Origin: Pseudoduganella armeniaca
GTDB lineage: Bacteria > Pseudomonadota > Gammaproteobacteria > Burkholderiales > Burkholderiaceae_D
Assembly: GCF_003028855.1 (NCBI RefSeq)
Contig: NZ_CP028324.1
Location: forward strand, 2,852,001-2,916,000
Direction: 5' to 3'
DNA length: 64,000 nt
Shown here: in pieces, positions 27,800 to 37,585 of the stretch
Layout: the number at the start of each line of letters is the position of its first letter
Numbering within the stretch: the first letter of the stretch is position 1
The notes under the pieces: model-generated
Database searches by the model: none
What the model saw: only the letters and a program-made list of their open reading frames with translations
Told to the model about the DNA's origin: nothing
Program-made: the position numbers and the translations under genes

Positions 27800-28813
27800 A
27801 TGTCCATCGACAGAAAACGAGAACTCAGCAACATAGCTTCGTACATCCTGATCGCGCTGTTCCTGTTCATCGCGCTGCTGAAGGGCCTGCTGGGCGCGCT
27901 GTTCGCCGGTCTCCTGATGTACTCCCTGATCCACGTGATCGCGCCCGCGCTGGGCCGCCGCATCAGCGACGCGCGTGCCCGTACCATCGCCGCCGCCGCG
28001 ATCGGCACGATCCTGATTGCGCTGCTCGGCCTGGCGATCTGGGGTCTCGTCACGCTGTTCAAGATCGACGCCAACAGCCTGACCAACGCATTTCGCAAGC
28101 TGGCCGACGTGATCGACGCGTCGCGCGACCAGATTCCGCCGTGGCTCAGCGCGCGCTTGCCGGTTGGCGCGGAAGGGCTGCGTGAGACGGTGACGACGTG
28201 GCTGCGCGAGCACGCGGCGGTGGCGCAGGCGTTCGGCGCGGAAGCCGGCAAGGCGCTGACGCGCATCCTGATCGGCATGATCATCGGCCTGATGGCGTCG
28301 CTGCGCGACACCGTGCCGCCGGGCCCGCGCCGGCCGCTGGCCGCGGCGATGGTGCAGCGCCTGACCTTGCTGGCCGACTCGTTCCGCAACATCGTCTTCG
28401 CGCAGGTGTGGATTTCCGGGATCAATACCGTCATCACCGGCATCTTCGTGTTCGTCGTGCTGCCGCTGGCCGGCGTCACGTTGCCGCTGTCGAAGACGGT
28501 GGTTGCCGTGACGTTCATCGCCGGGCTGCTGCCGGTGATCGGCAACCTGATCTCGAATACGGTGATGGTGGTGGTGGGGCTGTCGTATTCGCTCAACGTG
28601 GCGGTGGCAGGGCTGGCGTTCCTGGTCGTCGTGCACAAGCTGGAATACTTCCTCAACGCCCGCATCATCGGTTCGCACATCAACGCGCGCGCCTGGGAGC
28701 TGCTGACCGCGATGCTGGTGGGCGAGACCCTGTTCGGCATCGCCGGCGTGATCGCCGCGCCGGTGTTCTATGCGTATGCGAAGAAGGAGCTGGCGGCGCG
28801 GGAGCTGATCTGA
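27800..28813 (+). CDS. AI-2E family transporter (PerM-like)
   Basis: 337 residues from the ATG at 27800, 38 bp after rnz. The protein has about 7-8 membrane helices (LIALFLFIALLKGLLGALFAG at the N-terminus) and the family core VAVTFIAGLLPVIGNLI with HKLEYFLNARIIGS and GVIAAPVFYAY at the C-terminus. Unlike the homologue at 16.2 kb it ends at the membrane domain. The family exports small molecules or ions; the actual substrate is unknown. It is followed by a palindromic repeat cluster. Confidence 0.85.
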   Translation: MSIDRKRELSNIASYILIALFLFIALLKGLLGALFAGLLMYSLIHVIAPALGRRISDARARTIAAAAIGTILIALLGLAIWGLVTLFKIDANSLTNAFRKLADVIDASRDQIPPWLSARLPVGAEGLRETVTTWLREHAAVAQAFGAEAGKALTRILIGMIIGLMASLRDTVPPGPRRPLAAAMVQRLTLLADSFRNIVFAQVWISGINTVITGIFVFVVLPLAGVTLPLSKTVVAVTFIAGLLPVIGNLISNTVMVVVGLSYSLNVAVAGLAFLVVVHKLEYFLNARIIGSHINARAWELLTAMLVGETLFGIAGVIAAPVFYAYAKKELAARELI

Positions 28814-28840
28814 GGATGGGCTGCTCGAACTGTCGCGACA

Positions 28841-28952
28841 AAAACCGGGGTCAGTCCCTGCAGGGACAGACCCCAAGCCTGGACAAGTTCTCGCTGCCCT
28901 GTGCGGTAGCAAGGTTGGGGTCTGTCCCCGCATGGGGACTGACCCCGGTTTT
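28841..28952. repeat. REPIN-like inverted pair of GGGGTCWGTCCC palindromes
   Basis: Two hairpins lie 42 bp apart: 28847-28874 (GGGGTCAGTCCCTG and its near-complement) and 28917-28945 (GGGGTCTGTCCCC...GGGGACTGACCCC). The outer ends AAAACCGGGGTCAGTCCC and GGGACTGACCCCGGTTTT are exact complements, so the whole unit is a long inverted repeat, the layout of a REP doublet. Related copies occur at 56.5 kb and 61.8 kb. It may act as a transcription terminator after the AI-2E family gene. Confidence 0.75.
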
Positions 28953-28975
28953 CTTCCGTGGCCTGCGCGCAAGCG

Positions 28976-31900
28976 TCATGCCAGCCGGTAGACCACGAAA
29001 TCCGTGACCCGCTGCCGCGACTTGGTCGTGCGCAGCCCGAACCAGCCCGCGTCGGCCACCGCGCGGGCGGCGCCGAACAACTGCACGCCGTCCACGTACA
29101 AGCGCGTCCCCGCGCCATCGACCACGATGCGGATGCGGTACGGCTGGTTCGGCCGCAACAGGTACGGCGCGGCCGTGTATTCCTGCAGCAGCTGGCGCGT
29201 GCCGCTGCCGTCCAGCCGGCGGAAGCGCGTCGTCGTGTTGCCGTTGCCGCCGATGCCGGCGTAGTACATCGGCACGCGGTCGTAATCGGCCAGTTTGCCG
29301 GACAACGGCCGCCCGCCCGTCTGCGCCTGCCAGAACACGTTCAGGTCCGACACGCGGTCGTGCGGACCACCCTCGTCCAGCACCGTGCGCGTAAAGGCGA
29401 TCTCGTAGTGCCCGCGCAGCGGCTGCGCCAGCCACACCGTCAGCCCCGCCGTGGCATCCAGTTCCAGCGCGCCGTCGCGCACGAAGGCTGCCGCGTGCGA
29501 CGCATCGCTTTCCGCCTCCACGCGCCAACGGCCCGGATCGAGCCGGCTGAAGTCGTCGTGCAGCAGCACGGGGCCGGGCGCGCGCGCCAGCGGGTCGAGC
29601 GCCAGCAGGCCCAGCGCCCCCAGGCCCCACTGGGCGGCGGCGTTGGTGGAAATGCCGGGCGCCTCGTCCACGTCCGCCAGCACGCTCGGTACCCGCACGC
29701 GGCGCACGGCGAAGTCGGCGTCCGTCAGTCCCGCCTTGCCGGCGTCGAACTGGCGCCAGGCCTGCGCCATCAGGGCCGGATCGCGCGCCTGCGCGGCCGC
29801 GTAGCCCAGCAGGCGGGCGTGGCCCTGGCTTAAATTGAGCTTGCCGAGATCCTGGCCCAGCGCTGCGCGCTGCTGCTCCGGCGTGGCGTTGTACAGGCGG
29901 CAGTAGTCCAGCCAGGCGGCGCGGAACGCCGGCTCGGGCAGGTTGCGCAGCAGTTCCGCGCAGATTTCCGTCAGGCCGAACACGGCGGACAGGTGCGACA
30001 CCGACAGCTTGCCGCTGGTCTCGCGCAGGAAGGCGCCCGTGTCCAGGTTCATCACGGCCGTGCCGGTAAAGAAGCCATGCGGCTGCGCGGCGATCGACGC
30101 CATGCCGGCCAGCAGTCGGTCGCGCAGCGCCGGGTCGCCGCGGCGTTCCCAGGCAACGAACCAGGCCGACGCGATGGCACCCCAGTCGGTGCCGAACGAC
30201 ACGCTGGCATGGCCTGCTTGCGTGGCAGCGACCTGGCCGACCTTGCGGCCGGGGACCACGTCGCGCAGGCGGCGCACCGCTTCCACCTGTTCGTCCAGCA
30301 GGTCGCCGATGCGTTCGTCCGCCGCCAGGTAGTACAGGAAGCGCCGGTTCAGCGCCGTCGAGATGCGCAGCTGCTTGGCGCTGTCGCCCCAGTGCTGCAC
30401 GCCGTGGCGGGTGCCCAGCGGGGCGAAGCGGCCGGTGTGGTACACGTCCACCTCGCCGGTGTGGCGCGTCATCGCCTCGGCCAGGCGGAACGCGTCGGCG
30501 CGGCCGGAGTGCAGGAAGTAGTGCCACAACCAGATATCGGTGCTCAGTTCCGAGTTGTCCCAGGCGTAGCCGCCAACGTCGTAGCGCCACATGTGGCGCG
30601 GTGCGTCGTAGGTGTGCATCACGTCGCCGAAGTCCCAGAAGCCGTACCAGCGGCGCTGCTCGACCTGGTCGCGGTAGAAGTCGAACAGGGCGTCCAGCCG
30701 CTGCCGCAGGCGGCGCGTGCGTGCGTCGCTGCCGGCAGTCGCCGGGGCCCAGTAGGGACCGAAGGCCTCGGCCGCGTGCAGCCGTGCCGGCGGCGGCAGC
30801 AGCCGCGGCGGTGCCTCGATGCGGGCGGCGATGGCGGCCAGTTGCGCGTCGCCTGGCGTCGCCGGCAGCAGTTGCAATTCCAGCTCGCTGGTGCGGGCGA
30901 TGCCGTGCGGCGTGCCGAAACCCGGTTCGTAGTCCTCGTAGGTGATGTCGAGTCCCTCGCGCTGCTGGCGGTGGCTGTCCTGGCCCAGGCCGTCGTGGTA
31001 GAAGCGCAGGTCCATCGGCGGCGCCTGCGGCGCCCACAACCACAGCGTGACGCTGGCCGCTTCGGTGGCGGCGCCGGCGATGTCGATCTGGCCTGGATAG
31101 CCTTGCCAGAAATGGCGAATGCCGAACGCGACGCCACCGGAGCGGCCGCCCAGGTAGCCGGTGCCGGCGGCGCGCGTGCCGCTGGCCGCATGCACCCAGC
31201 CGTGTCCGGCCGTCGTGCGCTTGTCGATCGAAAAGCCGTCCGCGCTGGCCTGCAGCAGGCGGTAGTCGCCGAAGGCCGGCACGTAGCGCAGGCCGGTCGC
31301 CAGCGGCGCCGGCAGCTCGGCGGCGGGCGGCAGCGGCTGGCCGGCGCGCTGCGCGGCCGTCACCGCCGCGCCGGGATCGCGCCGCAGCCCCGTTATGCCG
31401 CGCACGCTCTCGGCGAACACGCCGCCGCTGGCGCCGACGAAGCGCACGTAGCGCTCGTGTGGCGCACCGTCCAGCGCCACGCCGAAGCGCAGGCCGACAC
31501 CGCGCACGAACTGGCGCGCCGGGTCCACGTCCACCACCAGCGTGTGCAGGATGCGCACCGTGTCGGCACCGCGGTAGAAGTACAGGCGCACGGTGAACGG
31601 CAGCAAGGTCGCACCGTCGGCATGGCGGTGCGTGCCGGAGGCCTTCACTACCGCGCGCACGGGACCGTCCTGCTCGACTTCCACGCGCGCGATTTCGCTG
31701 CGGTAGCGGCGCCGCGGCGCCGCCGCGCTGTCGTCGTCATTGGCGTCGTCGGCCAGCACCACCAGTTCGCCGTCGCGTAGGGCGGGGCGTCCCGCCAGCG
31801 CCAGGCTGGCGATCAGGCGGCTGCCCTGGCGCGGCAGGCGGCATTGCAGCCCACCGGTATCGACCACGATGGCGTCCGCTTCCTGCGTCGTCATGCCTGA

Positions 31901-32278
31901 TGCCGAAGGTTGAGAGGGCGCAGGCTCCAGCGCGTAGGCCGGCTGCAAGGGGGCGCCGGGGCCCAGCGCATGGGCGCTCCATTTGACCGAGCCGTCCGGC
32001 CAGTGCGCCAGCGGCCACGATTGCAGCGGCGGCGCAGCGCCGCCGGCCAGCCGGAAGCCGCTGCCGCGCGGCACGCGGCCCTGCGGCCACGGCACGCCCC
32101 AGGTAGTGCCGGCGAAGCTGGCGGGCGCGCTGCCGTCCAGCCAGCGCAGCGGGGTTTCCAGCGCGGCCGCGGCGCCGCTACGGTGTGCCGCGCGCGCGGT
32201 CGAGTGCAGTGCCGGTGCCGCGGCCAGCAACGTGGCCAGTTTCAGGATGCTGCGTCGCCGTTCGTTGGTCGTCTTCAA
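28976..32278 (-). CDS. Exported rhamnogalacturonan-lyase-like protein with C-terminal DUF6250 domain
   Basis: 1100 residues with a twin-arginine-like signal (NERRRSILKLATLLAAAPAL). The N-terminal part resembles the PcRGLX/YetA-type exo-rhamnogalacturonan lyase fold: a RIFT-barrel stretch (LRWLDGSAPASFAG, then WPLAHWPDGSVKWSAHAL) and an alpha/alpha-toroid-like middle (YGFWDFGDVMHTYD, then RYDVGGYAWDNSE). The last 180 residues (HDDFSRLDPGRWRVE, then YYAGIGGNGNTTTRFRR and YVDGVQLFG) form a jelly-roll-like DUF6250 domain, probably carbohydrate-binding. Its substrate is likely a plant pectin-type polysaccharide, acted on in the periplasm or outside. It lies 15 bp downstream of a TonB receptor gene, as in polysaccharide-utilisation sets. 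Family assignment is from memory. Confidence 0.75.
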   Translation of the reverse strand: MKTTNERRRSILKLATLLAAAPALHSTARAAHRSGAAAALETPLRWLDGSAPASFAGTTWGVPWPQGRVPRGSGFRLAGGAAPPLQSWPLAHWPDGSVKWSAHALGPGAPLQPAYALEPAPSQPSASGMTTQEADAIVVDTGGLQCRLPRQGSRLIASLALAGRPALRDGELVVLADDANDDDSAAAPRRRYRSEIARVEVEQDGPVRAVVKASGTHRHADGATLLPFTVRLYFYRGADTVRILHTLVVDVDPARQFVRGVGLRFGVALDGAPHERYVRFVGASGGVFAESVRGITGLRRDPGAAVTAAQRAGQPLPPAAELPAPLATGLRYVPAFGDYRLLQASADGFSIDKRTTAGHGWVHAASGTRAAGTGYLGGRSGGVAFGIRHFWQGYPGQIDIAGAATEAASVTLWLWAPQAPPMDLRFYHDGLGQDSHRQQREGLDITYEDYEPGFGTPHGIARTSELELQLLPATPGDAQLAAIAARIEAPPRLLPPPARLHAAEAFGPYWAPATAGSDARTRRLRQRLDALFDFYRDQVEQRRWYGFWDFGDVMHTYDAPRHMWRYDVGGYAWDNSELSTDIWLWHYFLHSGRADAFRLAEAMTRHTGEVDVYHTGRFAPLGTRHGVQHWGDSAKQLRISTALNRRFLYYLAADERIGDLLDEQVEAVRRLRDVVPGRKVGQVAATQAGHASVSFGTDWGAIASAWFVAWERRGDPALRDRLLAGMASIAAQPHGFFTGTAVMNLDTGAFLRETSGKLSVSHLSAVFGLTEICAELLRNLPEPAFRAAWLDYCRLYNATPEQQRAALGQDLGKLNLSQGHARLLGYAAAQARDPALMAQAWRQFDAGKAGLTDADFAVRRVRVPSVLADVDEAPGISTNAAAQWGLGALGLLALDPLARAPGPVLLHDDFSRLDPGRWRVEAESDASHAAAFVRDGALELDATAGLTVWLAQPLRGHYEIAFTRTVLDEGGPHDRVSDLNVFWQAQTGGRPLSGKLADYDRVPMYYAGIGGNGNTTTRFRRLDGSGTRQLLQEYTAAPYLLRPNQPYRIRIVVDGAGTRLYVDGVQLFGAARAVADAGWFGLRTTKSRQRVTDFVVYRLA

Positions 32279-32293
32279 TCCAGCCTTCTCCCG

Positions 32294-34582
32294 TCAATAG
32301 TTATAGGCCAGCGTCGCGCCCAGCGTGCGCGGCTCGCCGCGCCAGCCGGCCACGGAACCGTAGTCGCCGTTGACCAGCCGGCGCCAGTAGGCCTGGTCGA
32401 AGGCGTTGTTGATCCACACGGTGGCGCTCCACTCGCCCTGCGCCAACCGGCCGCCGGTGCCCGCCGTGAACGACGCCAGGCCGTAGCCGGACAGGCGCGT
32501 GAAGGCCGAGTTGTCGACGCTGCCGTAGGTCCAGCTGCGCCGCGCATAGCGGGCACTGACGAACGAGCGCAGCCCGCCCGCACCGGTCCAGCTGTAGCGC
32601 GCGCTGGCATTGTAAGTCAGCCTGGGGGCGTTAAATACTCGTTCTCCTGAGAGATTGCAGGAGGGCGGCGGCTTGGGTGCCAGCGTCACCTCGGGCGCGC
32701 AGCGGGCATGCGCGTAATCGGTGTAGTAGGCGTCGTTGTAGACCGCGCCGGCGTCGATCTCCCAGGCGCGCGTGGGTGTCAGGCGCACGCTGGCCTCGAC
32801 GCCGCGCGAGCGCAACGAGCCGGCGTTCATCAGGTAGACCTGCTGGTCTACCGGGTCGTAACCTTGGGTCTGGAAGTCGCCGACTTCGGTCAGGAACACG
32901 TCGCCCTTGAGTGCCACGCGCCCGCCAGCGAGGCTGGCGCTGGCGCCGATCTCGCCCGAGCGGGTCCGTTCCGGCTTGATGAACAGCGAATCGATGCCGG
33001 CCTGGCGCGCGGCACCGGCCGAGATGTTCAGGCCACCGGACTTTTCGCCGTACGAGGCGGCGGCGTACGTGCTCCAGCCGGGGGCCGGGCGCCAGGTGGC
33101 GACCAGCGTGCCCGAAGGCAGCGTATGGTTTTCGGTCAGATAGCCCGAGTTGAACGGCACCCGGTTGTAGCGCACGAAGCTGCCGCTCTTTTCCTGCACG
33201 TTGGCGCGCGCGCCGGCCGTGATGTCCAGCTCCGGCGTGACGTGCCAGGTGCCCTGGGCGAACGGCGACAGCATGCGGTCGCGCAGGGTGCCCAGGCGGA
33301 TCACGTCCAGGCCGCGGTAGCTGGCGCTGTCCAGGAACAGGCCGGGCAGGGCGGTAGCGGCATAGCGGGTGTGCGCCACCGTCTCCATGTGCTGGCCCAG
33401 GTAGGTCAGCCCGAGCGCATAATCCAGCACGCCGCCGGTCGGCGCATCGAGCCGCAGCTCCTGCGACCAGGTGCGGTCGCGGATGGCGGTGCCGGTGTCG
33501 GCATAGATGCGCACGGACAGGCCGTCCGCCATCGCCGGCTGCGAACGATAGTAGCGGTACGACGTGACGGAGCGCAGCTTGTAGCCGCCGCCCAGCAGCC
33601 AGTCCGCCTGGGCCGAGACGCCGCCCTGTACGATATGGATGTGGTTCTCGTCATCGAGGTCCACGTCCGGGCCGTACACGACGTTGCCGCCGGCGGCCGC
33701 CACGTGCGCCAGATAATTGTCCTTGCCGTTGAAGGCGTGGGTGGCCACCAGCACCGGCGTCGGCGTGTTGTTGCTGTTGTTGTAGTCGGCGGACAGGCGC
33801 AGCGTGAAGGCCTCGCCGTCCTTGAACAGCAACTGGCCGCGCCCGCCGTTGGCCGTGCCGCCGTTCAGCCGGTGGCCCGTGCGCAAGTTGGTGACGGCGC
33901 CGTCGTTGCCGCTGCGTGCCAGGTTCAGGCGCCCGGCCACGCTGGCGCCCAGCGGGCCGGAGACCATCGCGTTGACACGCTGGTAGCCGCGCTGGCCGGC
34001 ACTCACCGTGACGCTGGCCTCTGGCGTGAACGAGGGCGCGCGCGTGTGGATGTCCAGCACACCGCCGGTGGCATTGGCGCCGAACATCGTGCCCTGGGCG
34101 CCGGACAGCACCTCGATCCAGTCCACGTCGCCCAGGCCGTTGGCCAGCATGCCGGGCCGCGCCAGGTAGACGTTGTCGAGGTAGACGGCGACCGAGCTGG
34201 GCATGCCGATATTGGCGTCGCCGCTGGCCTGGCCGCCGCCGTCGCCGATGCCGCGGATGCTGATTTGCATGTCCGAAGGATCGGTGCTTTGGATATTGAT
34301 GCCGGGGACCAGCTGCTGCAGTTCCTCCAGCGTGCCGACGTTCTTGCGTTGCAGGTCGTCGCCGTCGACGCGGTAGGCCGAGGTCGGCGTGCGGCGCGGG
34401 TCGGTGGATTCGGCGGCGCGGGTCTGGCGCACGCCGTTGACGGTGACGGTGGCGATCGCCACCTGCGACGCCTGCGCGGCGGCGAGTTCCTGCGCCTGCG
34501 CGGCCGTTGCTGCCGTCAGGGCGAGGAAGGGGAGGGCGGCCCGTACTGCCAGGGAGATCGTGGTTTGCAAGCGTAGCCTCAT
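32294..34582 (-). CDS. TonB-dependent outer-membrane receptor
   Basis: 762 residues with a signal peptide (ALPFLALTAATAAQA). The plug domain includes RNVGTLEELQQLVPGI-like sequence (read KNVGTLEELQQLVPGI), ISIRGIGDGGG and the TMFGANATGGVLDI turn; the remainder is a 22-strand barrel ending in the aromatic residue of TLAYNY. There is no N-terminal STN signalling domain, so it cannot signal like FecA. The family imports siderophores, vitamins or oligosaccharides. The neighbouring rhamnogalacturonan-lyase-like gene suggests an oligosaccharide; the ECF sigma gene upstream may control it. Confidence 0.9.
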   Translation of the reverse strand: MRLRLQTTISLAVRAALPFLALTAATAAQAQELAAAQASQVAIATVTVNGVRQTRAAESTDPRRTPTSAYRVDGDDLQRKNVGTLEELQQLVPGINIQSTDPSDMQISIRGIGDGGGQASGDANIGMPSSVAVYLDNVYLARPGMLANGLGDVDWIEVLSGAQGTMFGANATGGVLDIHTRAPSFTPEASVTVSAGQRGYQRVNAMVSGPLGASVAGRLNLARSGNDGAVTNLRTGHRLNGGTANGGRGQLLFKDGEAFTLRLSADYNNSNNTPTPVLVATHAFNGKDNYLAHVAAAGGNVVYGPDVDLDDENHIHIVQGGVSAQADWLLGGGYKLRSVTSYRYYRSQPAMADGLSVRIYADTGTAIRDRTWSQELRLDAPTGGVLDYALGLTYLGQHMETVAHTRYAATALPGLFLDSASYRGLDVIRLGTLRDRMLSPFAQGTWHVTPELDITAGARANVQEKSGSFVRYNRVPFNSGYLTENHTLPSGTLVATWRPAPGWSTYAAASYGEKSGGLNISAGAARQAGIDSLFIKPERTRSGEIGASASLAGGRVALKGDVFLTEVGDFQTQGYDPVDQQVYLMNAGSLRSRGVEASVRLTPTRAWEIDAGAVYNDAYYTDYAHARCAPEVTLAPKPPPSCNLSGERVFNAPRLTYNASARYSWTGAGGLRSFVSARYARRSWTYGSVDNSAFTRLSGYGLASFTAGTGGRLAQGEWSATVWINNAFDQAYWRRLVNGDYGSVAGWRGEPRTLGATLAYNY

Positions 34583-34675
34583 GTCGTGATGTCGATACAG
34601 GCCATGTGCAACGAGATCGGCAAAGCGTCAGCGCCACCTGTGAAATTGTTTGAAACAGGTGACTGTCACTGTTTT

Positions 34676-35179
34676 TCAGGCGAGGGAGCAGGCGGCCCGC
34701 GCTTGCGCCACGTACTTGCGCACCATGCTGGCGGAGACGCCCAGCTGTGCGGCGATGTCGGCATAGGCCAGTTCGTCGTATTGGCTCAGCAGGAACGCCG
34801 TGCGCACGCGCGGTCCGAGGCGGTGCAGGGCGGCGTCGATACGGGCGATTTCCTCGACACCCAAGCAGACGTCTTGCGCCGACGGTGCATGGCATTCCGG
34901 GCGCTGCGCCAATTCAGCCAGGTGGGCGCGTTCCAGGTCGCGGCGGCGCCACAGCTCGAAGGTCAGGCGGCGCGCGATCGTCGTCAGCAGCGCGCGCGGC
35001 TGGCGCACCTGGCTGACGTCGTCCAGCGCGACCAGTTCGGTGAAGGCCGATGCGGCCAGGTCCTCGGCATCGTGGCGCGAGCCGGTCAGGCGGTGCATGC
35101 TGGCGGTCAGCCAGCCGTAGCTGTGGCGGAATTCGTGGTGGAGAAATTGCTGGCGCGGTATCGGTGTGGCGAGTGTCAT
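34676..35179 (-). CDS. ECF sigma factor, FecI-like
   Basis: I use the ATG at 35179 (MTLATPIPRQQFLHHEF), giving 167 residues; the frame extends upstream without coding character. Region 2 is visible in HRLTGSRHDAEDLAASAF and the helix ending RRLTFELWRRRDL. Region 4 contains LGPRVRTAFLLSQYDEL and the helix-turn-helix YADIAAQLGVSASMVRKYV. It directs RNA polymerase to a small regulon, plausibly the adjacent TonB receptor. No FecR-type anti-sigma gene lies beside it, and the receptor lacks the signalling domain, so the classic three-part surface-signalling circuit is incomplete here. Confidence 0.88.
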   Translation of the reverse strand: MTLATPIPRQQFLHHEFRHSYGWLTASMHRLTGSRHDAEDLAASAFTELVALDDVSQVRQPRALLTTIARRLTFELWRRRDLERAHLAELAQRPECHAPSAQDVCLGVEEIARIDAALHRLGPRVRTAFLLSQYDELAYADIAAQLGVSASMVRKYVAQARAACSLA

Positions 35180-35578
35180 CGTGCGTGCTGCTGGTGCGTG
35201 CGAATTATGCGTACGGCTTATGCGTGCGGACTTGCCGGCGCAAGTGCGCCCCACGCGACAGGAGAGAACGCGTGGGGCACGGCGGCCCGGCTGGCCGTAT
35301 TGGCAATATAGACAGCGCGGCCACGGATGAAAACGAAGCATTTCGACTAAGCTTCGTCGGATTTCTCAGCTCACGCCGAATTGTGAAATCGCAGACAACA
35401 TTGCAGCCACCCGCGCCGGCCGGCGCCGCTGCTGGCGCGGCCTGCGCGCTCATCGTTGTTAAATAACACTGGATGTTGCCGTAAGGAATTGTTATACTGG
35501 GCCTCCCCTTTTGCATCGGGAGGCGCGTTCACCACACGCATGCGGCCCGATGCCAACGCCAAGTCCGGATGTCCTGCC
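35180..35578. promoter_or_regulatory. Divergent intergenic region between ECF sigma and TonB receptor genes
   Basis: About 400 bp without a supported gene and AT-richer near 35340-35500. On the plus strand TATACT (35493-35498) is a good -10 box; TGGATG sits at the right place for a weak -35. GTTAAATAAC lies just upstream. It must also carry the sigma gene's own promoter on the minus strand. Confidence 0.45.
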
Positions 35579-37585
35579 ATGAAGCGCGGTCGTACCCCAG
35601 TTGCCTTTGCTGTCCTGTGCCTGTCGGCGTCGCTCGCGCCGCGCGCCGGGGCAAGCACCCCCGACGACCTGACGGCCTTGCCGCTCGAACAACTGCTGCA
35701 GGTGCCGATGGTCACGTCCGCCTCGCGCTTCGAGCAGTCCGTCAGCGACGCGCCGTCCGCCGTCGTCGTGCTGACCGCGCGCGACATCCGTGAGCACGGC
35801 TGGCGCACGCTGGCCGACGCGCTGGCGTCGGTGCCGGGGCTGTACGTGACCCAGGACCGCAACTATACGTACCTGGGCGCGCGCGGCTTCCTGCGCCCGG
35901 GCGATTACGACAGCCGCTTCCTGCTGCTGATCGACGGCGTGCGCCTGAACGACGCCGTGTACGACCAGGCCCTGATCGGCAACGAGGGCCTGCTGGACAT
36001 GGACCTGGTGGCGCGCATCGAATACGTGCCGGGTCCGGGCGCCGCCGTGTACGGCTCCAATGCGCTGTTCGGCGTCATCAACGTCATCACGAAGGCGGGC
36101 AGCGCGCTGGCCGGCAGCCAGGCCAGCGTGACGCTGGCCGGCGCGGGCGAGCGGCGCGTGCGTGCCAGCCATGGCTGGCACGCCCAGAACGGCGACGACC
36201 TGCTGCTGTCGGCCAGCGCCTACCGCCGCCGCGGCGACGACCTGTACTTCGCCGAATTCGACACCCCCGAGCAGAACAACGGCGTGGCGCGCGGCCTGGA
36301 CGGCGAACGCGCGCACAGCTTCTTCGCCAAGGCGACGGGGCGCGGCCTCACGTTCTCGGCCGGCTACGTGGCGCGCGACAAGGACATCCCGACGGCCTCG
36401 TTCGGCGCCGTGTTCAATCGGCCCAACTACACCCGCGACACCCAGGCGTTCGCCAACCTGGGCTACACGCGCCAGGCCGGCACCGGCGTGCTGCTGGCCG
36501 CGAACGCGTTCTGGGGCCGCGCCGACTACGAAGGCGCGGGCTGGTACCCGGACGAGACGGACAGCGCGCGCCGCAACGTGGACGGCGCGCACGCGGCCTG
36601 GTACGGCGCCAACCTGCATGCGACGGTCACCGCCTTCGCGGGCCATAAGCTGGTGGCCGGCGTCGAAGCCCGGCGCAATGCCCGGCGCGAGCAATACAAC
36701 TACAACGAGGCGCCGTACCAGCCGCTGCTCGACGAGCGCCGTGCCGACAGCCGCTGGGGCGTGTACCTGGACGATGAGATCGCGCTGCGGCCAGGCCTGC
36801 TGCTCAACGCCGGCGTGCGCTACGACCGCGACAGCGTGATCGGCAGCCGCGTCAGCCCGCGCGCGGCGCTGATCGCGCAGGCCGGCCCGCGCGATACCGT
36901 CAAACTCATCGCCGGCAATGCCTATCGCTCGCCCAACGCCTACGAGCTGTATTACGCCATCCCTGCCGCGGACGGCATGATGGCCAATCCAGACCTGCGC
37001 GCCGAAGTGATCCGCACGCAGGAGCTGGTGTGGGAGCGCATGCGCGACGCTTACGGCAAGCTGACCGCATCGCTGTTCCGCTACCGGATGGACGACCTGA
37101 TCACGCAGCAGCTCGATGCCGACACCGGCATGCTGGCGTTCCGCAATACGGACCGCGCCACGGCGCACGGCCTGGAACTGGCCGGCGAGCAGGCCTTCGG
37201 CTCCGGTGCGCGCGTACGCGCCAGCTATACCTGGCAGCTGGCGCGCGATGGCGCCGGCGCCTGGCTGGTCAGCTCGCCGCGCCACCTGGCCAAGCTGGCG
37301 GCCACCGTGCCGCTGGCCGGCCTGCCGGCGCGGCTGGGCAACGAGCTGCAATGCAGCGCCGCACGCCGCACCGAGCACGCGCTGGCCGCCGGCTATTGCG
37401 TGGCCAACGTGACGTTGACCACGCTGCCCGGCGCGTTCGGCCGCGGCGTCGGCGTGGCGGTCAGCGTCTACAACCTGTTCGACCGCCGCTACGGCGATCC
37501 GGCCGGTCCCGCGTTCGTGCAGGAATCGGTGCCGGGCGCCGGCCGTACCTTGGCGCTGCGGCTGGACTACCAGTTCGGGCGATGA
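35579..37585 (+). CDS. TonB-dependent receptor, first gene of a c-di-GMP operon
   Basis: The likely start is the ATG at 35579 (MKRGRTPVAFAVLCLSASLAPRAGA), a clear signal peptide, giving 668 residues; an ATG at 35540 is in frame. After LTALPLEQLLQVPMVTSASR the plug runs through DAPSAVVVLTARDIREHG, YLGARGFLRPGDY and AAVYGSNALFGVINVIT. The barrel ends in RLDYQFGR with near-terminal aromatic Phe. This short-linker type of receptor is often encoded with YfiR and a sensor or diguanylate cyclase, as here. Its stop overlaps the next start (ATGA). Ligand unknown. Confidence 0.9.
   Translation: MKRGRTPVAFAVLCLSASLAPRAGASTPDDLTALPLEQLLQVPMVTSASRFEQSVSDAPSAVVVLTARDIREHGWRTLADALASVPGLYVTQDRNYTYLGARGFLRPGDYDSRFLLLIDGVRLNDAVYDQALIGNEGLLDMDLVARIEYVPGPGAAVYGSNALFGVINVITKAGSALAGSQASVTLAGAGERRVRASHGWHAQNGDDLLLSASAYRRRGDDLYFAEFDTPEQNNGVARGLDGERAHSFFAKATGRGLTFSAGYVARDKDIPTASFGAVFNRPNYTRDTQAFANLGYTRQAGTGVLLAANAFWGRADYEGAGWYPDETDSARRNVDGAHAAWYGANLHATVTAFAGHKLVAGVEARRNARREQYNYNEAPYQPLLDERRADSRWGVYLDDEIALRPGLLLNAGVRYDRDSVIGSRVSPRAALIAQAGPRDTVKLIAGNAYRSPNAYELYYAIPAADGMMANPDLRAEVIRTQELVWERMRDAYGKLTASLFRYRMDDLITQQLDADTGMLAFRNTDRATAHGLELAGEQAFGSGARVRASYTWQLARDGAGAWLVSSPRHLAKLAATVPLAGLPARLGNELQCSAARRTEHALAAGYCVANVTLTTLPGAFGRGVGVAVSVYNLFDRRYGDPAGPAFVQESVPGAGRTLALRLDYQFGR

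Noticed and set aside
29993..31780. 595-residue plus-strand frame over the lyase-like gene
   Set aside because: Antisense shadow of a well-supported gene with a signal peptide and domains.
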